DNA of 64,000 nucleotides from Thunnus maccoyii (Eukaryota; Chordata; Actinopteri; Scombriformes; Scombridae), in NCBI RefSeq assembly GCF_910596095.1, contig NC_056546.1, forward strand, positions 22,410,425-22,474,424, in the 5' to 3' direction. Both the position numbers and the translations under genes were made by a program. Shown piece by piece: positions 11,226-21,728 of the stretch. Numbering within the stretch: position 1 is the stretch's first letter; each line of letters starts with the position of its first letter. The notes below the pieces were generated by a model. It was not told the DNA's origin and did no database searches. It worked only from the letters and a program-made list of their open reading frames with translations.

Positions 11226-14200
11226 AATGAATGAACAGACAGAGAGACAGAGAGGCATGCTGTCTGGACACTGGGTGTATCACCTACACCCACTCCTGTC
11301 TGCCTATTCAGACAGGCCCTTTCTTTTTCGCTACAGTAAGAAGGAGGTATGCACACCAAATCCCTTCTTATCTCCCATTGGAGGCTGGCTGTGACCAGAG
11401 AGGTCAGTTGTCCCGATTGTCTGGGCCCGCTGAGGGGAACACAGACAAAGTTAACCCCGTGGGTCACGACTGGTCCTTGGACTCAGCGGCCATCGGGTTA
11501 ATGACTGGCCAGCACTCATTCACTCCATTGTGACACAGGGACAGACATGTAGACAAAACATGTAGGGAGGGTCTGCGACTTTCAGTGGCCTTTTCCCCCA
11601 ACATTCCTGATATGGACACTAATGAGTTCCTAAGGGAACAGGAGGTGCAGACATAATTCGTCTTGGCAAGACACATTTTCCTATATGCTTGACTATTGCA
11701 AATCCATAATGCATGAACATGATGTTTTGTGGAGTGACATTGTTAAATAATTGGCTTGGTGAAACAAAGAGTGATCCTCCCATGCTCACAGCTCACACAA
11801 GTGGTATTTGCACTGCTGACCAGTCAGTAGAATCTGCAGTGAAAGGATCAACTACTATGTTTATTCACACTAGCAACAAGAGTAATAGATTTAGTGCAAA
11901 AATTGAAGGTTGTGGTTTGCCTCAATTTGGCTTTATGATCAAGCTGCAGATATAGATGCACCATTAACCGATGCGGGTAAATGGCAACAAGATCAAAATC
12001 TTCAGCAATAATGATGACGATGGTCCTCTTGAATAAACTGTGATGACCTACATTTCACCATTGTATCCGAAGATCAAAAGGCTTATCATTGGGATTAATG
12101 ATTTTCTTTCAGATGGAAACATATCTGATAGTTACATCTGTGTTTACTGTCAGGGCTACATCTGTTACCCACCACCATACAGTAAAGATCATATGTAGAT
12201 CCGTCTGTCAGTCGTGTGTGTAGATGTGAGCTTAGTCCAGAAAATTATGTGTGGTTTCAAAAGGTCACAGTTAAACAGTAAGGTACAAGCTGGTGTAAGC
12301 TGGTCATGTGATGATGTTTTCATGACCGGTGAGACAGTAATAATATCTAATGTATGGATATAACGCAATATGTCGTCGCTTATTCACCATTCGCCCCGCA
12401 ACAAAAGGCTTCAAAACAGCTGTAACGAGGATAAAGTGATTAGTGAAACATAAATCATTCATTGCTCTGGCTGCAGTTATCAGATGCCTAATCTCATCTC
12501 ATCCCTCCTTCCATTAACAGTCTACCTATGCATGAGCAGGCAGTGACGGCAGAGTCGGTCATCAGAGGGCTCAAACCTTTAACCTCCCCCTTTGCCCCCA
12601 CATCCAACCTCTTCCTCAGTCCTTCAGAAGCTCAGCTGTGTGTCACCAGAGGTTGACAGGGTCCTCACTAGCAATGGGGCGATCAGCATTTGACTTCTGT
12701 CATTATACCATCTGCTCCATCCAGCAGCTTACCCTCCGGCCACAGCACCACTTTTTCACTCAAATGTGCTTGGCACGACAGCAAGCCACTGTATGAGTGG
12801 CGAGAGGGTGGGAAATTACAGAAGAGAGCAGAAACAAGATGTACAAGACACAAGAGAAGGGCTAATGTAAAAGCTATTTTAGCTAATTTTTTTTTACTAA
12901 TTTACCATTCACAAACCTCTGAACATGATAGCCATGAAAATGTTCAACGTATTCATTTCTCTTTAAAAACACGCAAAGCACAATACAGAAATCCCCTGGT
13001 GAATGCCTTTAAATGGCAGGCATTACATCTGACCAAACATCCATCCATCTGTTTCTAATCTACACTATCTACCGTGAGGCTTAACCGCATCAGTCAAGTC
13101 AAATTAACCAACGATACACCTACTAGACACAAATAAATAAACAAGAAAAGCAGCACACGAGGGCTCACACACCACAGGCCATAACATCTTGTTTCTGCGT
13201 ATCATGTAAAGAGTGGAAATACAGTGCTGTGAAGGCTTACTGTGGTATCTTCCTGTGGTTCCCTGAGATGCATGCTGACATACGCCAGTGCCTGAACAAG
13301 CTGTTAAAAAACATGCAGATGCCATTACACTGATTGCACATGAGGAGTCGTATAATGTGCAGAGAGAGATGATGGATGACCCTAAGAGAACTCAACACAC
13401 TGACCTTAGAGGAGTGAGTGTGTCAAGATCCTTTGGTAAACGTGTTTCATCCTTCCTCTTAGAATAACATGGGAGGGTGTATTGTTACTTTATATATTTA
13501 ATGAATGGGTAGTATAGCTGGCACTGATGAGGTAGATTGTTCTAGGGCTCTAATTGATCATCGGTGTTACAAATTTAATTGATACCCCAATTCAAAAGGT
13601 CTTGACTCCTTCGTAGGAACGTCATTTTCCTATTTCCAATCTTTCTCTACACTGTACACATGATGATCATTGCTCAGTAAACCACCCACATCCATCAGAG
13701 ACAGACCTGTGGTGGAACACGAGATCAATTCATTAAAAAACATCAACCTAATGACGGCATCTGTGCTTTCCCTGACAGTGATGAGTGGGCTTAAATCCTT
13801 CCATAAATCCAGACTGCAACCAAAACAAAGGCTGACAAAAAAAGACGAGGAGAAAGTCTGGCTCTCACAACAGGAGCAGGCAGCATGTGATCCCCTGTCT
13901 GCTGGTTGGTTGGTTTTGAAGCAACAGGATTTGGTCGGGGAGGCCTATTGTGACTCCTGGCCAGCCAGCCGGTCAGCCGGCCCAGACCAGACCAGGTTTC
14001 CTGATCCTCGTCACATGCGTGGGGGTGTGGGATCTGTTGGAAAGGGGGAGGGGGCACCACATGGTTTGGCATGCTTCTCTGGTACAATGAAGAGAAATAC
14101 ATCACCCCTAAAAAACGTGGCCTGCTTCTAAGTCTTTTTTTTCCCCCCTCTTCTCAAAATCATGACTAGTCAGAACACCAGCAGCAAAGCAACGTGGGAA

Positions 14201-16808
14201 CAGAGACAAACAAGGGGAAAGACCGGGAGACAGGTGTCAGGTGCTGCAGGGGGAGTGGTGCAATAAGAAGCCAGAAATCAGCCGTTATTGTTAAGTAATT
14301 TCCTATGCCTACAGAAAACATCCAAACACCTCTGTGTTATGGTAATATCTTTACAGGCAAATTCTGTGTTACAAACACATAACTGTTGAAACTCTAGTGG
14401 GGCGTCTCCAAGCCCTCCAGGCCAGAAGACATCCTAAACAGCTCTGCAATGATAACAACTGGATACGGCCTGTGGGCATGTCACAGGAAGCCGTTTCTCT
14501 GCCAAAACCTGACAGGTGCCTTATTGTTCAGCTGAGTACACATTGTGCACATAACTTTATTTTGAAAGACATATCTATCCGGCTCAATTACCCATTGTCT
14601 GGTTATTCATGCAGAAGGCGCTGTTAGAAATAGATGAGAACATATTTCTTCTTCAGGGCCATCTCCACACCCTATTAATGGCAGAATGAAATAGATCTCT
14701 ATTCAAACTAAGATTGAAAGACTTTCCTGGCACTGTCATTATCATGGCTGCTGAATGGGTCTCCTTCTAGGAGTGTGCTGCTGGCAGCGGGCAGGACAGG
14801 GTACCTAGACAGCCTCATTTTCATCTACATTAGGGAAGATCTTGTTTTTAATCTGTCTTTCATCTACCTCCCCCTTCAGCAATGGAACCAAAACACATTT
14901 TCCAACAGAAAATTCACCATGTCAGGAATCGAGCGAAACACTCTAAATTGAAGTATTGTGGTCAACTATATAAGGAGCAAATCCATGAATCCAAGCTCAA
15001 AGGGAAAATAGCCTAACTGATAAAAATAGGCTAACTAATAATTTACATGATGGCGGAGAAAATTAGCAGTTTTTTACCTTTTTGTGCACAATAATAGCAC
15101 ATTATTCACATCCACATCATGCCTGTTCAGGAGAATGGTCAGTTGAAAAATTGCCTCCCTGATGTACAGACATATGACAGCTGGAGTTAAGCCAAACATT
15201 CTTAATGTTAAAGGAAAATATATTAAATGTTATACTCGGCCATGAACATACTGGAGCCATCTTAAAACATTCCTGTGCCTACTTAGTTTAGCACAGCTCC
15301 ATGGAAAACTAATCTTTCCCAGCCATAAAACCCTGTGAAAAATAATGGTGTCTTATTGATTTGAACGCTCCAGGAGCTGAGAAACTCTTTATGCTTGATC
15401 TGTTCTGATGGGAACTGTGAAGCCACAAGAACATAAATCCAGGGTACTGAGAATTAAGCAATGGAAACTTACATTTACGCTCAAGAGCACCTTGTTGTTG
15501 TGTCTGCAGCTAGCCACCAGCAGAGGAATAGACCTATTTATTTCCTTTTATTGGGAACTTAGCTATTGTGGAGGATAAACTTCCTACAGGAAGACAGCAA
15601 AGGATATGGTGCTGGAAGGCAAACAATATTTCACTTGTTTACCCTCCCAGAGGAGTATACAGTACACACTATGTTGAATGGGTCACAGGAGCAGCCAGCG
15701 ATGAGGCAAGATTGTACATGCTGTGTACAAGCAGACTGCCAGATATTAGTCATGGAGAATCCAAACAACTCTGATGTTAGGGGAAATTGTTCTTTGTCTG
15801 ACAAGCTCCCACTGCTACAAAAAAGTAAAGATACCTCAAATAAATATATAAATACAAAAGCAGTGTACAAGTGATTGCTTTAACCCTTATTTACATAGTG
15901 TAAATAAATGCATATTCATTCTGGGCTCCACAGAACAGTGAAATATGACCTGTAAGTCTGTGGTTCACCTACTGTGGGCATGTGAAGGCTTTATTAACCA
16001 TGACCAGTTGGACAATGATACCTTTATCGCCCCCCACCGTTTCATGGAAGCACTCCACTAAACAAATTCATTCAAAAATATTTCCGTGCAAATCCAGTCC
16101 AATTAGTCCCTCAGCACGCACACACACACATCACCCGAAAATATGACGTCAGCGTATGATAGCATTTATTTGATTTAACATATAACATGAAGTAATAGTC
16201 CTTCAGGAACATGCATGTAAAATTAAATGTATTGTGCATTGAATTTCGTCTACAGGTGAGGTTAATGCTAAATAAAACAAACAAAAACGAGTCAAGCAGT
16301 CAGTGAACAGAGCTCATACCTTACATTTAAATGGTTAGACACATATATAGGCTATATATAGGTTACTGCCTGAAACATATCCTTTTGCTCTTTAATGTTT
16401 GTCGCTCAAATTACATCTGCCCCGGTGCCTGAAAGTAACTTTATCCTTTGTGTTGACTATTACCATTGATGTACCAGTGAGTTTCCATGCCTCGCTACTC
16501 TCGCTCTGTGTGTGTATGTGTGTGTGTAACGCTCCTCACTTTTAGCTGCAGCCCTACTTTTTACGTTGTTGTTGTTTCATGCTGAAGATTAAAAAAAACA
16601 CACACTTGGGTCCTACCTTAGAATAAGAGCGACGTCCAGCCCAGGTTGCGAGATTGTTAACGTTGTTAGTTATCCTTTAAGGGGTAAAAAAAACCACAAA
16701 AAAACCCAGTTGTGGCTATGTGGTAGTCGGTCTCACATCTCTCTCTTTCAGTCTCAGCCTCCAGACTGAAGTAGCACAGACCATAGCGATATCCATCCAG
16801 CACCTACC

Positions 16809-16846
16809 TCCGTGATGACAACACGCAAGGAAAAAAGCCCCCGCCC
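16809..16846 (-). other. Possible 5' noncoding exon end of a minus-strand gene
   Basis: On the minus strand the sequence reads 'cacggag' followed by GTAGGT, a near-consensus splice donor (GT at 16806-16807, last exon base 16808). A GC box (CCCCGCCC on plus) sits upstream at 16839-16846. GC content rises locally relative to the flanks. This fits a noncoding first exon of a gene running left, divergent from map10; SIPA1L2 would be the expected neighbour from human gene order. No coding sequence supports it and the transcription start is unknown. Confidence 0.25.
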
Positions 16847-17352
16847 ACCGACGCTTGTAGGAATAGTCTGCCGTTCACTTTCTGTCTGCCGTGAGAAATT
16901 ATTATTACAGCCTTGTAGGTTGATATTGAAAAGAGAGTAACAGACTATTGTCTACTATAGGCTAAATAGGCGAAAAAGAAGACCCTGTCATGTAAACTGT
17001 GGCCTTGTCAACACTCACCAGCAGACTATTTTAGTCTATAAGCCCAGTAAAAGCCCTACAGTGGCACCATCTGGTGAACTGCAGAAAAGTTGCTCTCCCA
17101 AACTCTTCCTGAATAGATTATAATCTTCATATTCCTGTAATGTGTGTGCACAGTGTGTCATGTTTTCTTGTAGTTTCCTGCAGTGTTGTCTTGCAGTTGT
17201 TCTCTTTTTTCCATTGTTTATATTTGGGGAGAAACACAATTAATACTCTTTACAAATACAAAACATACCGTATTTATTCAAAGATACAAAAAAGCGACAT
17301 TATTGAGCATTAATTCTGGAATAACCCCTCACCCCCACCTCTTCCCCCTGAA

Positions 17353-17370
17353 ACTACATTTCCCAGGTAT
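17353..17370 (+). promoter_or_regulatory. ZNF143/STAF-like promoter element of map10
   Basis: ACTACATTTCCCAGGTAT resembles the ZNF143 (SBS) motif ACTACAATTCCCAGCATGC, which is common in promoters of housekeeping-type vertebrate genes. It lies about 150-170 bp upstream of the map10 start codon, where a core promoter is expected. Assigned by motif resemblance only. Confidence 0.45.
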
Positions 17371-17523
17371 CCCGTTGCATTGTTTGACGTAGAAGTCTTG
17401 CGACGGTTGCTTGTTTCCATGGAGCCGATGGAAGCTGAAAGCAACGAATTTGCGGATTAGCTAACAGCTAGTTTAGTTTTCCAGCCGGTTAGGGGTAATT
17501 TTTGTGGCCATATCGCGTTCATA

Positions 17524-19986
17524 ATGTCAGGACGACACATCAACGATAATCTAGAGACTCTGTTTTCATTCGAACTTTTAGTTGAATATATCCGAATCGA
17601 GAGAGAAACGAAAGTTTCCGACGAGCTGGCTCTTGGAGTACGACTGCTGGATTTCCCAACGCTGCTCATTTATCAGCCTGAGCCGAGAGGTGAGGAATTG
17701 AACTGTCAGAATGAAAAGCGGGGAGAATACGCCTTTAACAGAGGCAAGTCTTGTGTCTTCAAAATGAACCTGCACTCACTGCATACCCACCTATCAAACA
17801 GCCCTCTCTATGCCATGCTGCTGGATGTGAAAGAAGGGATACCCAAATTAGTTGGGACCTCCCTCATCTCACTGGCTAAAGTGATGGACAGAATCAGACA
17901 GGATGTCGCTGAGCGTGGTGTTGCTACCCCCTCTTCACATGGAGAGAGGGGGCTTGTTGGCGTGTGCGACCTCACAGGGGAAAAAATAGGATCTATATCC
18001 TTGAGTTATAAACTGTTAAGTCTGGGAGCTAGTTTACTGCCACACATCACAGAAAGGAGGGGCCCTAAACGCACCACAGTACATGGAGGACAAAATGTAC
18101 AAGAAAGCATCAAGGAGAGCAATGTAACAACAAAATCATTACCATCTAACTGTGAGAAAGTCCAGGCATCCGCACCGGATGAGTCTGATGTTAGAAACAG
18201 ACCATCAATAAATGAGGATAAGCAGGATGTTCATGTTGCCACCCAGACTGAACATATGCCAAGAAGCCAAATGCCTCAGACTCTCCAAGACAGTGAAAAC
18301 TGTTTTGATGAGGATTTAACTGTATTCTGCCCCCCGCACCTTTACTACAGTAATTCAGGGGAGGAAAAAAGCAAAAATGAAGGAAGGGATTACACATTAT
18401 TGACACAAGACTCAGAGGCTTTTATATTTGAAGACACGTCGTCAGAGGAAGAGAATTCTCCAGCGAAGGACCGGGGAGTGCAGCACAATACAAAAACGTC
18501 AAGCGACCGGGACCAAACAAGTGTGGGGACTCCAAACGTCCTCGGGGAAGCTTTAAGACAGTTGCCTCTACTAAATGCTCTTCTTGTTGAGCTGTCACAC
18601 TTGAATGGACAGAACCCACACCAGCCCTTGTCTATTCATCCCAATTTAGCTTGGATTTATAGGCCTACATCCACAGAGCCTTCAGCCGTGCAGGGAAACA
18701 CACCACGAAAGGCACACACCAGATCCTCACAGAGAACCAGACAGGGGGCAAATTTAAAACATCTACATTCCCCTAAAAACTGTTCTACACCAATCTTTAG
18801 GCCTGCATCTGAAGGACAGCTGAAAAACAAACACAAAGAGGCTTTGATTGAGTCCAGTAGGAAAAAGCTAGTATATGGAACAACTAAAACGTTTAATCTA
18901 AGGCTCAAGCAGATCTCTGCAGCTGCTGTAAAACGCCGTGAGTGCATGGAGCTAACACAGAATGAAACAAGTACAACCAAAGGAAAGACAAAATGTAGTC
19001 ATAAGATCATGAAGTCCAGCAAAAGAAAATCAAAATTAAATCAGAGCTCCAGTCTGGATGAAAATATCCAGACAGTGATACAAAACATCACAGCAGATTC
19101 AGCGCTACAAGATACAAACACACTAAAACAGAGAAACATGCATGCAAATAAATCTGTGGGGAAAGTTCATGGTAAACAAGACAGAGAATCTCTGCAAATG
19201 TCTGAAAGGCCTTCCTGCTCTGAAAGAGACATAAAGTGTATTCACATCCCCAGAGTGGAGAGTGACAGTGTTGCCCAAAACAAAGACAACACTGAGCATC
19301 ACAGTGAATCTAATCAATCACAATCTGAGTCTGACAAGCACAGACAGAAAATTGAATCTTCAGCGAGCAGCAGACACAGCAGCCCAAAATCTTTATTCTC
19401 GGACTCCAGCGGGGAAGGAAGTGAGGAAGCAAACTATGCTGATGACTTTAACAGTCTTGAGCCCAGTGATGCCTACTCTCCCGACCCCGCCAGCAGTCCC
19501 GAGCCCGCTCGAGCCAGAACTCCAAAGTCTCCAGTTCGCCTTGACTTCCGCCATTCTGACTCCGGCTCTGAATGCGTCCAGAGGAGAGCAGTCGTCCCCG
19601 TGCCCATCAAAGCATGCAGCTCTCCGCATCGGGTTCTGAGGGGTACGCACATCATACGACCTCGAACCCAGGCCTCGGCTCTCAGCTTTTCCTCTGATGA
19701 CGGTGACAGAGATGGGTCAGCTTCTGTACGAACAGTGCACTCCAGAAGATACATGACAGAGAGTAGCCAGACGGGAGCAGAAAGCGTCAGGTCATCTAGA
19801 GGTCAGAGGAGTGAGTCGACCAAGAACAGCGGCCCAGTTCGAGGATTTTCTGCCGAATCAGTGTCTTCTTTTGAACCGCAGGAGGCAGAGGAACTGGAGG
19901 ATGAGCTTGGATCTCTGGACTTTAGAAAAGAGTATCAGCATATCTCTGAGCTGGTGGCCAACAAGCTCCCTGGTTACACTATGTAA
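17524..19986 (+). CDS. map10: Microtubule-associated protein 10 (MAP10), intronless
   Basis: The 820-aa single-exon ORF matches the MAP10/KIAA1383 family, which is also intronless in human. MAP10 binds and stabilises microtubules, localising to spindle poles and midbody, with a role in cytokinesis. The N-terminal half carries the family domain (about residues 1-165), ending in a strand-rich stretch containing 'ISLSYKLLSLGASLLPHI'. The hallmark HPHLAWLY-type motif appears as HPNLAWIY at residues 372-379. The remainder is Ser/Lys-rich and probably disordered. An acidic 'YADDFNSLEPSD' segment lies near residue 640, and a conserved-looking C-terminal tail ends in 'ELVANKLPGYTM'. The first ATG is used; it follows directly on the promoter region. 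A poly(A) signal lies 105 bp past the stop. ntpcr follows on the same strand, as in human. Confidence 0.93.
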   Translation: MSGRHINDNLETLFSFELLVEYIRIERETKVSDELALGVRLLDFPTLLIYQPEPRGEELNCQNEKRGEYAFNRGKSCVFKMNLHSLHTHLSNSPLYAMLLDVKEGIPKLVGTSLISLAKVMDRIRQDVAERGVATPSSHGERGLVGVCDLTGEKIGSISLSYKLLSLGASLLPHITERRGPKRTTVHGGQNVQESIKESNVTTKSLPSNCEKVQASAPDESDVRNRPSINEDKQDVHVATQTEHMPRSQMPQTLQDSENCFDEDLTVFCPPHLYYSNSGEEKSKNEGRDYTLLTQDSEAFIFEDTSSEEENSPAKDRGVQHNTKTSSDRDQTSVGTPNVLGEALRQLPLLNALLVELSHLNGQNPHQPLSIHPNLAWIYRPTSTEPSAVQGNTPRKAHTRSSQRTRQGANLKHLHSPKNCSTPIFRPASEGQLKNKHKEALIESSRKKLVYGTTKTFNLRLKQISAAAVKRRECMELTQNETSTTKGKTKCSHKIMKSSKRKSKLNQSSSLDENIQTVIQNITADSALQDTNTLKQRNMHANKSVGKVHGKQDRESLQMSERPSCSERDIKCIHIPRVESDSVAQNKDNTEHHSESNQSQSESDKHRQKIESSASSRHSSPKSLFSDSSGEGSEEANYADDFNSLEPSDAYSPDPASSPEPARARTPKSPVRLDFRHSDSGSECVQRRAVVPVPIKACSSPHRVLRGTHIIRPRTQASALSFSSDDGDRDGSASVRTVHSRRYMTESSQTGAESVRSSRGQRSESTKNSGPVRGFSAESVSSFEPQEAEELEDELGSLDFRKEYQHISELVANKLPGYTM

Positions 19987-20090
19987 ATTATAGTAAAATT
20001 AAGGCTTTACTTGAAACAAGTGCAACATATGAGTAGCTTTATTGTACCGTAGCAAATTTCAGTTTTGATGTCTGACAACTTTTTTTTTTA

Positions 20091-20096
20091 AATAAA
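20091..20096 (+). terminator. map10 poly(A) signal
   Basis: AATAAA 105 bp after the map10 stop codon, directly after a T-run. It implies a short 3' UTR. Confidence 0.7.
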
Positions 20097-20463
20097 AACA
20101 AGCCTTTGTGGAACTTATGTGCTACAGTTAATTCTCTATCACTCAGTTAATAGTAGGGTATTGGTCATTTGCATAACGTATTGGAGTCTTTTAGTAACAT
20201 ATAAGAGGATGATAAATCTCTCTATGGATGCTGTTTATGCAAATCATTTTTAAGCTCCCATTTCCATTAGAGTTGTCACAAGTCAGAAAATCTGCTGGAG
20301 CTTACAGGGCAGCTTCTGGTTTCATGGTATTTCCTGTAAATACCACCCACTGCTTTGCATTTTCTTTCTCGATAATATTTGATAAGCAAAACAGGGACAG
20401 TTAATCATTCATTTTAAGACTGGTGTGGCATGTTTTGAGTTTCAGTGACTTGAGTGTTTTCAT

Positions 20464-20940
20464 TTTAAGCAACTTTATACGTCTACTCCACTACATGTCA
20501 GAGGGAAATATTGTACTTTTTCCTACTCTACATTTATTTGACAGCTTTTGTGATGAGTAATGTCAGAGATGAAGATTTTACATTCAAAAACATACAGTAT
20601 GATGAGCTTATAAAATATGATGTATTGTTATACAGTAATTAAACGACTCAAAAATATAGTTAAAACTAGTTCTGCTTTGACCAGCTACAACTTTAAACTG
20701 CTGCTTAAATGCATTAATAACTATAATAAAATAATAATATAACACTGACTGGAGCCATTTTGCATGATTACTTTTACTATAGATACTCCAAGTACATTTT
20801 CCTGATAACATACTTTAAGTAAAATTAAAAATTCAGAAGTTTCACTTGTAATGGAGTTTTTTACACAGTGGTATTGCTCATGTTATTTATTATTTTTATT
20901 TTTATAAGTGTATGAATACTTTCATCACTGCTAATTTGTA
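20464..20940. repeat. Dispersed fish transposon-like repeat, copy 1
   Basis: Contains 'ctactccactacatgtcaga', 'acatttatttgacagctttt', 'tttgaccagctacaac' and 'ttcacttgtaatggag'. These are blocks of a very abundant nonautonomous element in percomorph genomes. The left terminus is missing, so this copy is partial. It lies in the same orientation as the copy at 20991. Confidence 0.65.
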
Positions 20941-20990
20941 ACTTTCAAGTTATAGAGTCCTGGTTCCATTATACAACTGGATATTGTCAT

Positions 20991-21509
20991 GTGGTGGAAA
21001 GTAACTAAATACTGAAATAGAGAAGTACTGTACTGAGGTACAATTTTGAGGTATTTGTACTTTACTTGAGTAGTTTCAGTTTATGCTGCCATACACCTTA
21101 TACTATTAGTCCAATAAATTTTAGATGGAAATCTTGTCCTTTTTTCTCCACTGCATTTATTTCACAGTTATGTTTATCTCTCAGATTAAGATTTTATATA
21201 CACAACATATGATCAGTGTAAAAAAAAAAGCATTGTTGTGGATAAAACTACCCAAAAGTACATAAAGCAGTTGAAATTCAGCAACTATCATAATAATACA
21301 TCAATAATAATGAGCCCACAGTTCAACACTAATAAAAGCCACTCCACGTAATAAGTACTTTTGTTACTTTAAATATATTTTTTCCATTACTTCTGTACTT
21401 CTACTTAAGCAAAATTTTGAATGCAGGAGTTTTATTAATGATGGAGTATTTTTACAGTGTGGTATTGCTACTTTAACCTCAGGAATATCTGGATGCTTCT
21501 TCCACCAAC
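20991..21509. mobile_element. Dispersed nonautonomous DNA transposon-like repeat, copy 2
   Basis: A more complete copy of the neighbouring repeat. It starts with GTGGTGGAAAGTAACTAAA and ends with TTCTTCCACCAACG, so the ends form short terminal inverted repeats (GTGGTGGAA / TTCCACCAA). It contains no coding capacity. Family recognised from general knowledge of fish genomes; the superfamily is not assigned. Confidence 0.6.
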
Positions 21510-21663
21510 GATAATGTCTGCAGTTTTCATAGTTCATTCATTATGTTTCACTGAATGCTATGATTCAGACCTATTTAACATTTGTTTTTACAGTTACTGC
21601 TGATGTTTCATTTGCTCTTTAAACCAAAGGAATCCTTGAGAAGTTCTGGAGTCGAGTGACTAG

Positions 21664-21675
21664 CGCGCATGCGCA
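21664..21675 (+). promoter_or_regulatory. NRF1 site in ntpcr promoter
   Basis: CGCGCATGCGCA is an exact match to the palindromic NRF1 consensus (YGCGCAYGCGCR). It lies about 54 bp upstream of the ntpcr start codon. NRF1 sites mark promoters of broadly expressed genes, which suits this enzyme. Confidence 0.65.
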
Positions 21676-21706
21676 AGCTCGGTGTGTACGGAAGAGCTGC
21701 AGCAGC

Positions 21707-21727
21707 ATGGTGAACGGTGTCAACTGA
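21707..21727 (+). other. Six-codon uORF ending 1 nt before the ntpcr start
   Basis: ATG at 21707 opens a six-codon frame (M-V-N-G-V-N) that stops at TGA 21725-21727, a single base before the ntpcr ATG at 21729. If the transcript starts upstream of 21707, ntpcr translation would need leaky scanning or local reinitiation. A second possibility is that transcription starts between the two ATGs. Confidence 0.5.
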
Positions 21728-21728
21728 A

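Larger units (their letters stand above)
1..16800. other. Gene-poor noncoding stretch left of map10
   Basis: No open reading frame here looks like a real exon. The longer ones are short, low-complexity or repeat-derived, and none shows a recognisable domain or consistent splice phases. The stretch contains dispersed repeats (about 470-665, 1783-1955 and 8276-8560), microsatellites, a long G run, two DR1 sites and an inverted repeat, listed separately. In human the gene left of MAP10 is SIPA1L2 in the opposite orientation. By inference this could be its promoter-proximal or upstream regulatory DNA, but I see no SIPA1L2 coding exon. Confidence 0.6.

Noticed and set aside
13670..14131. 153-aa plus-strand frame, with an overlapping 104-aa minus frame
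   Set aside because: No recognisable domain, no splice support, composition like surrounding noncoding DNA.
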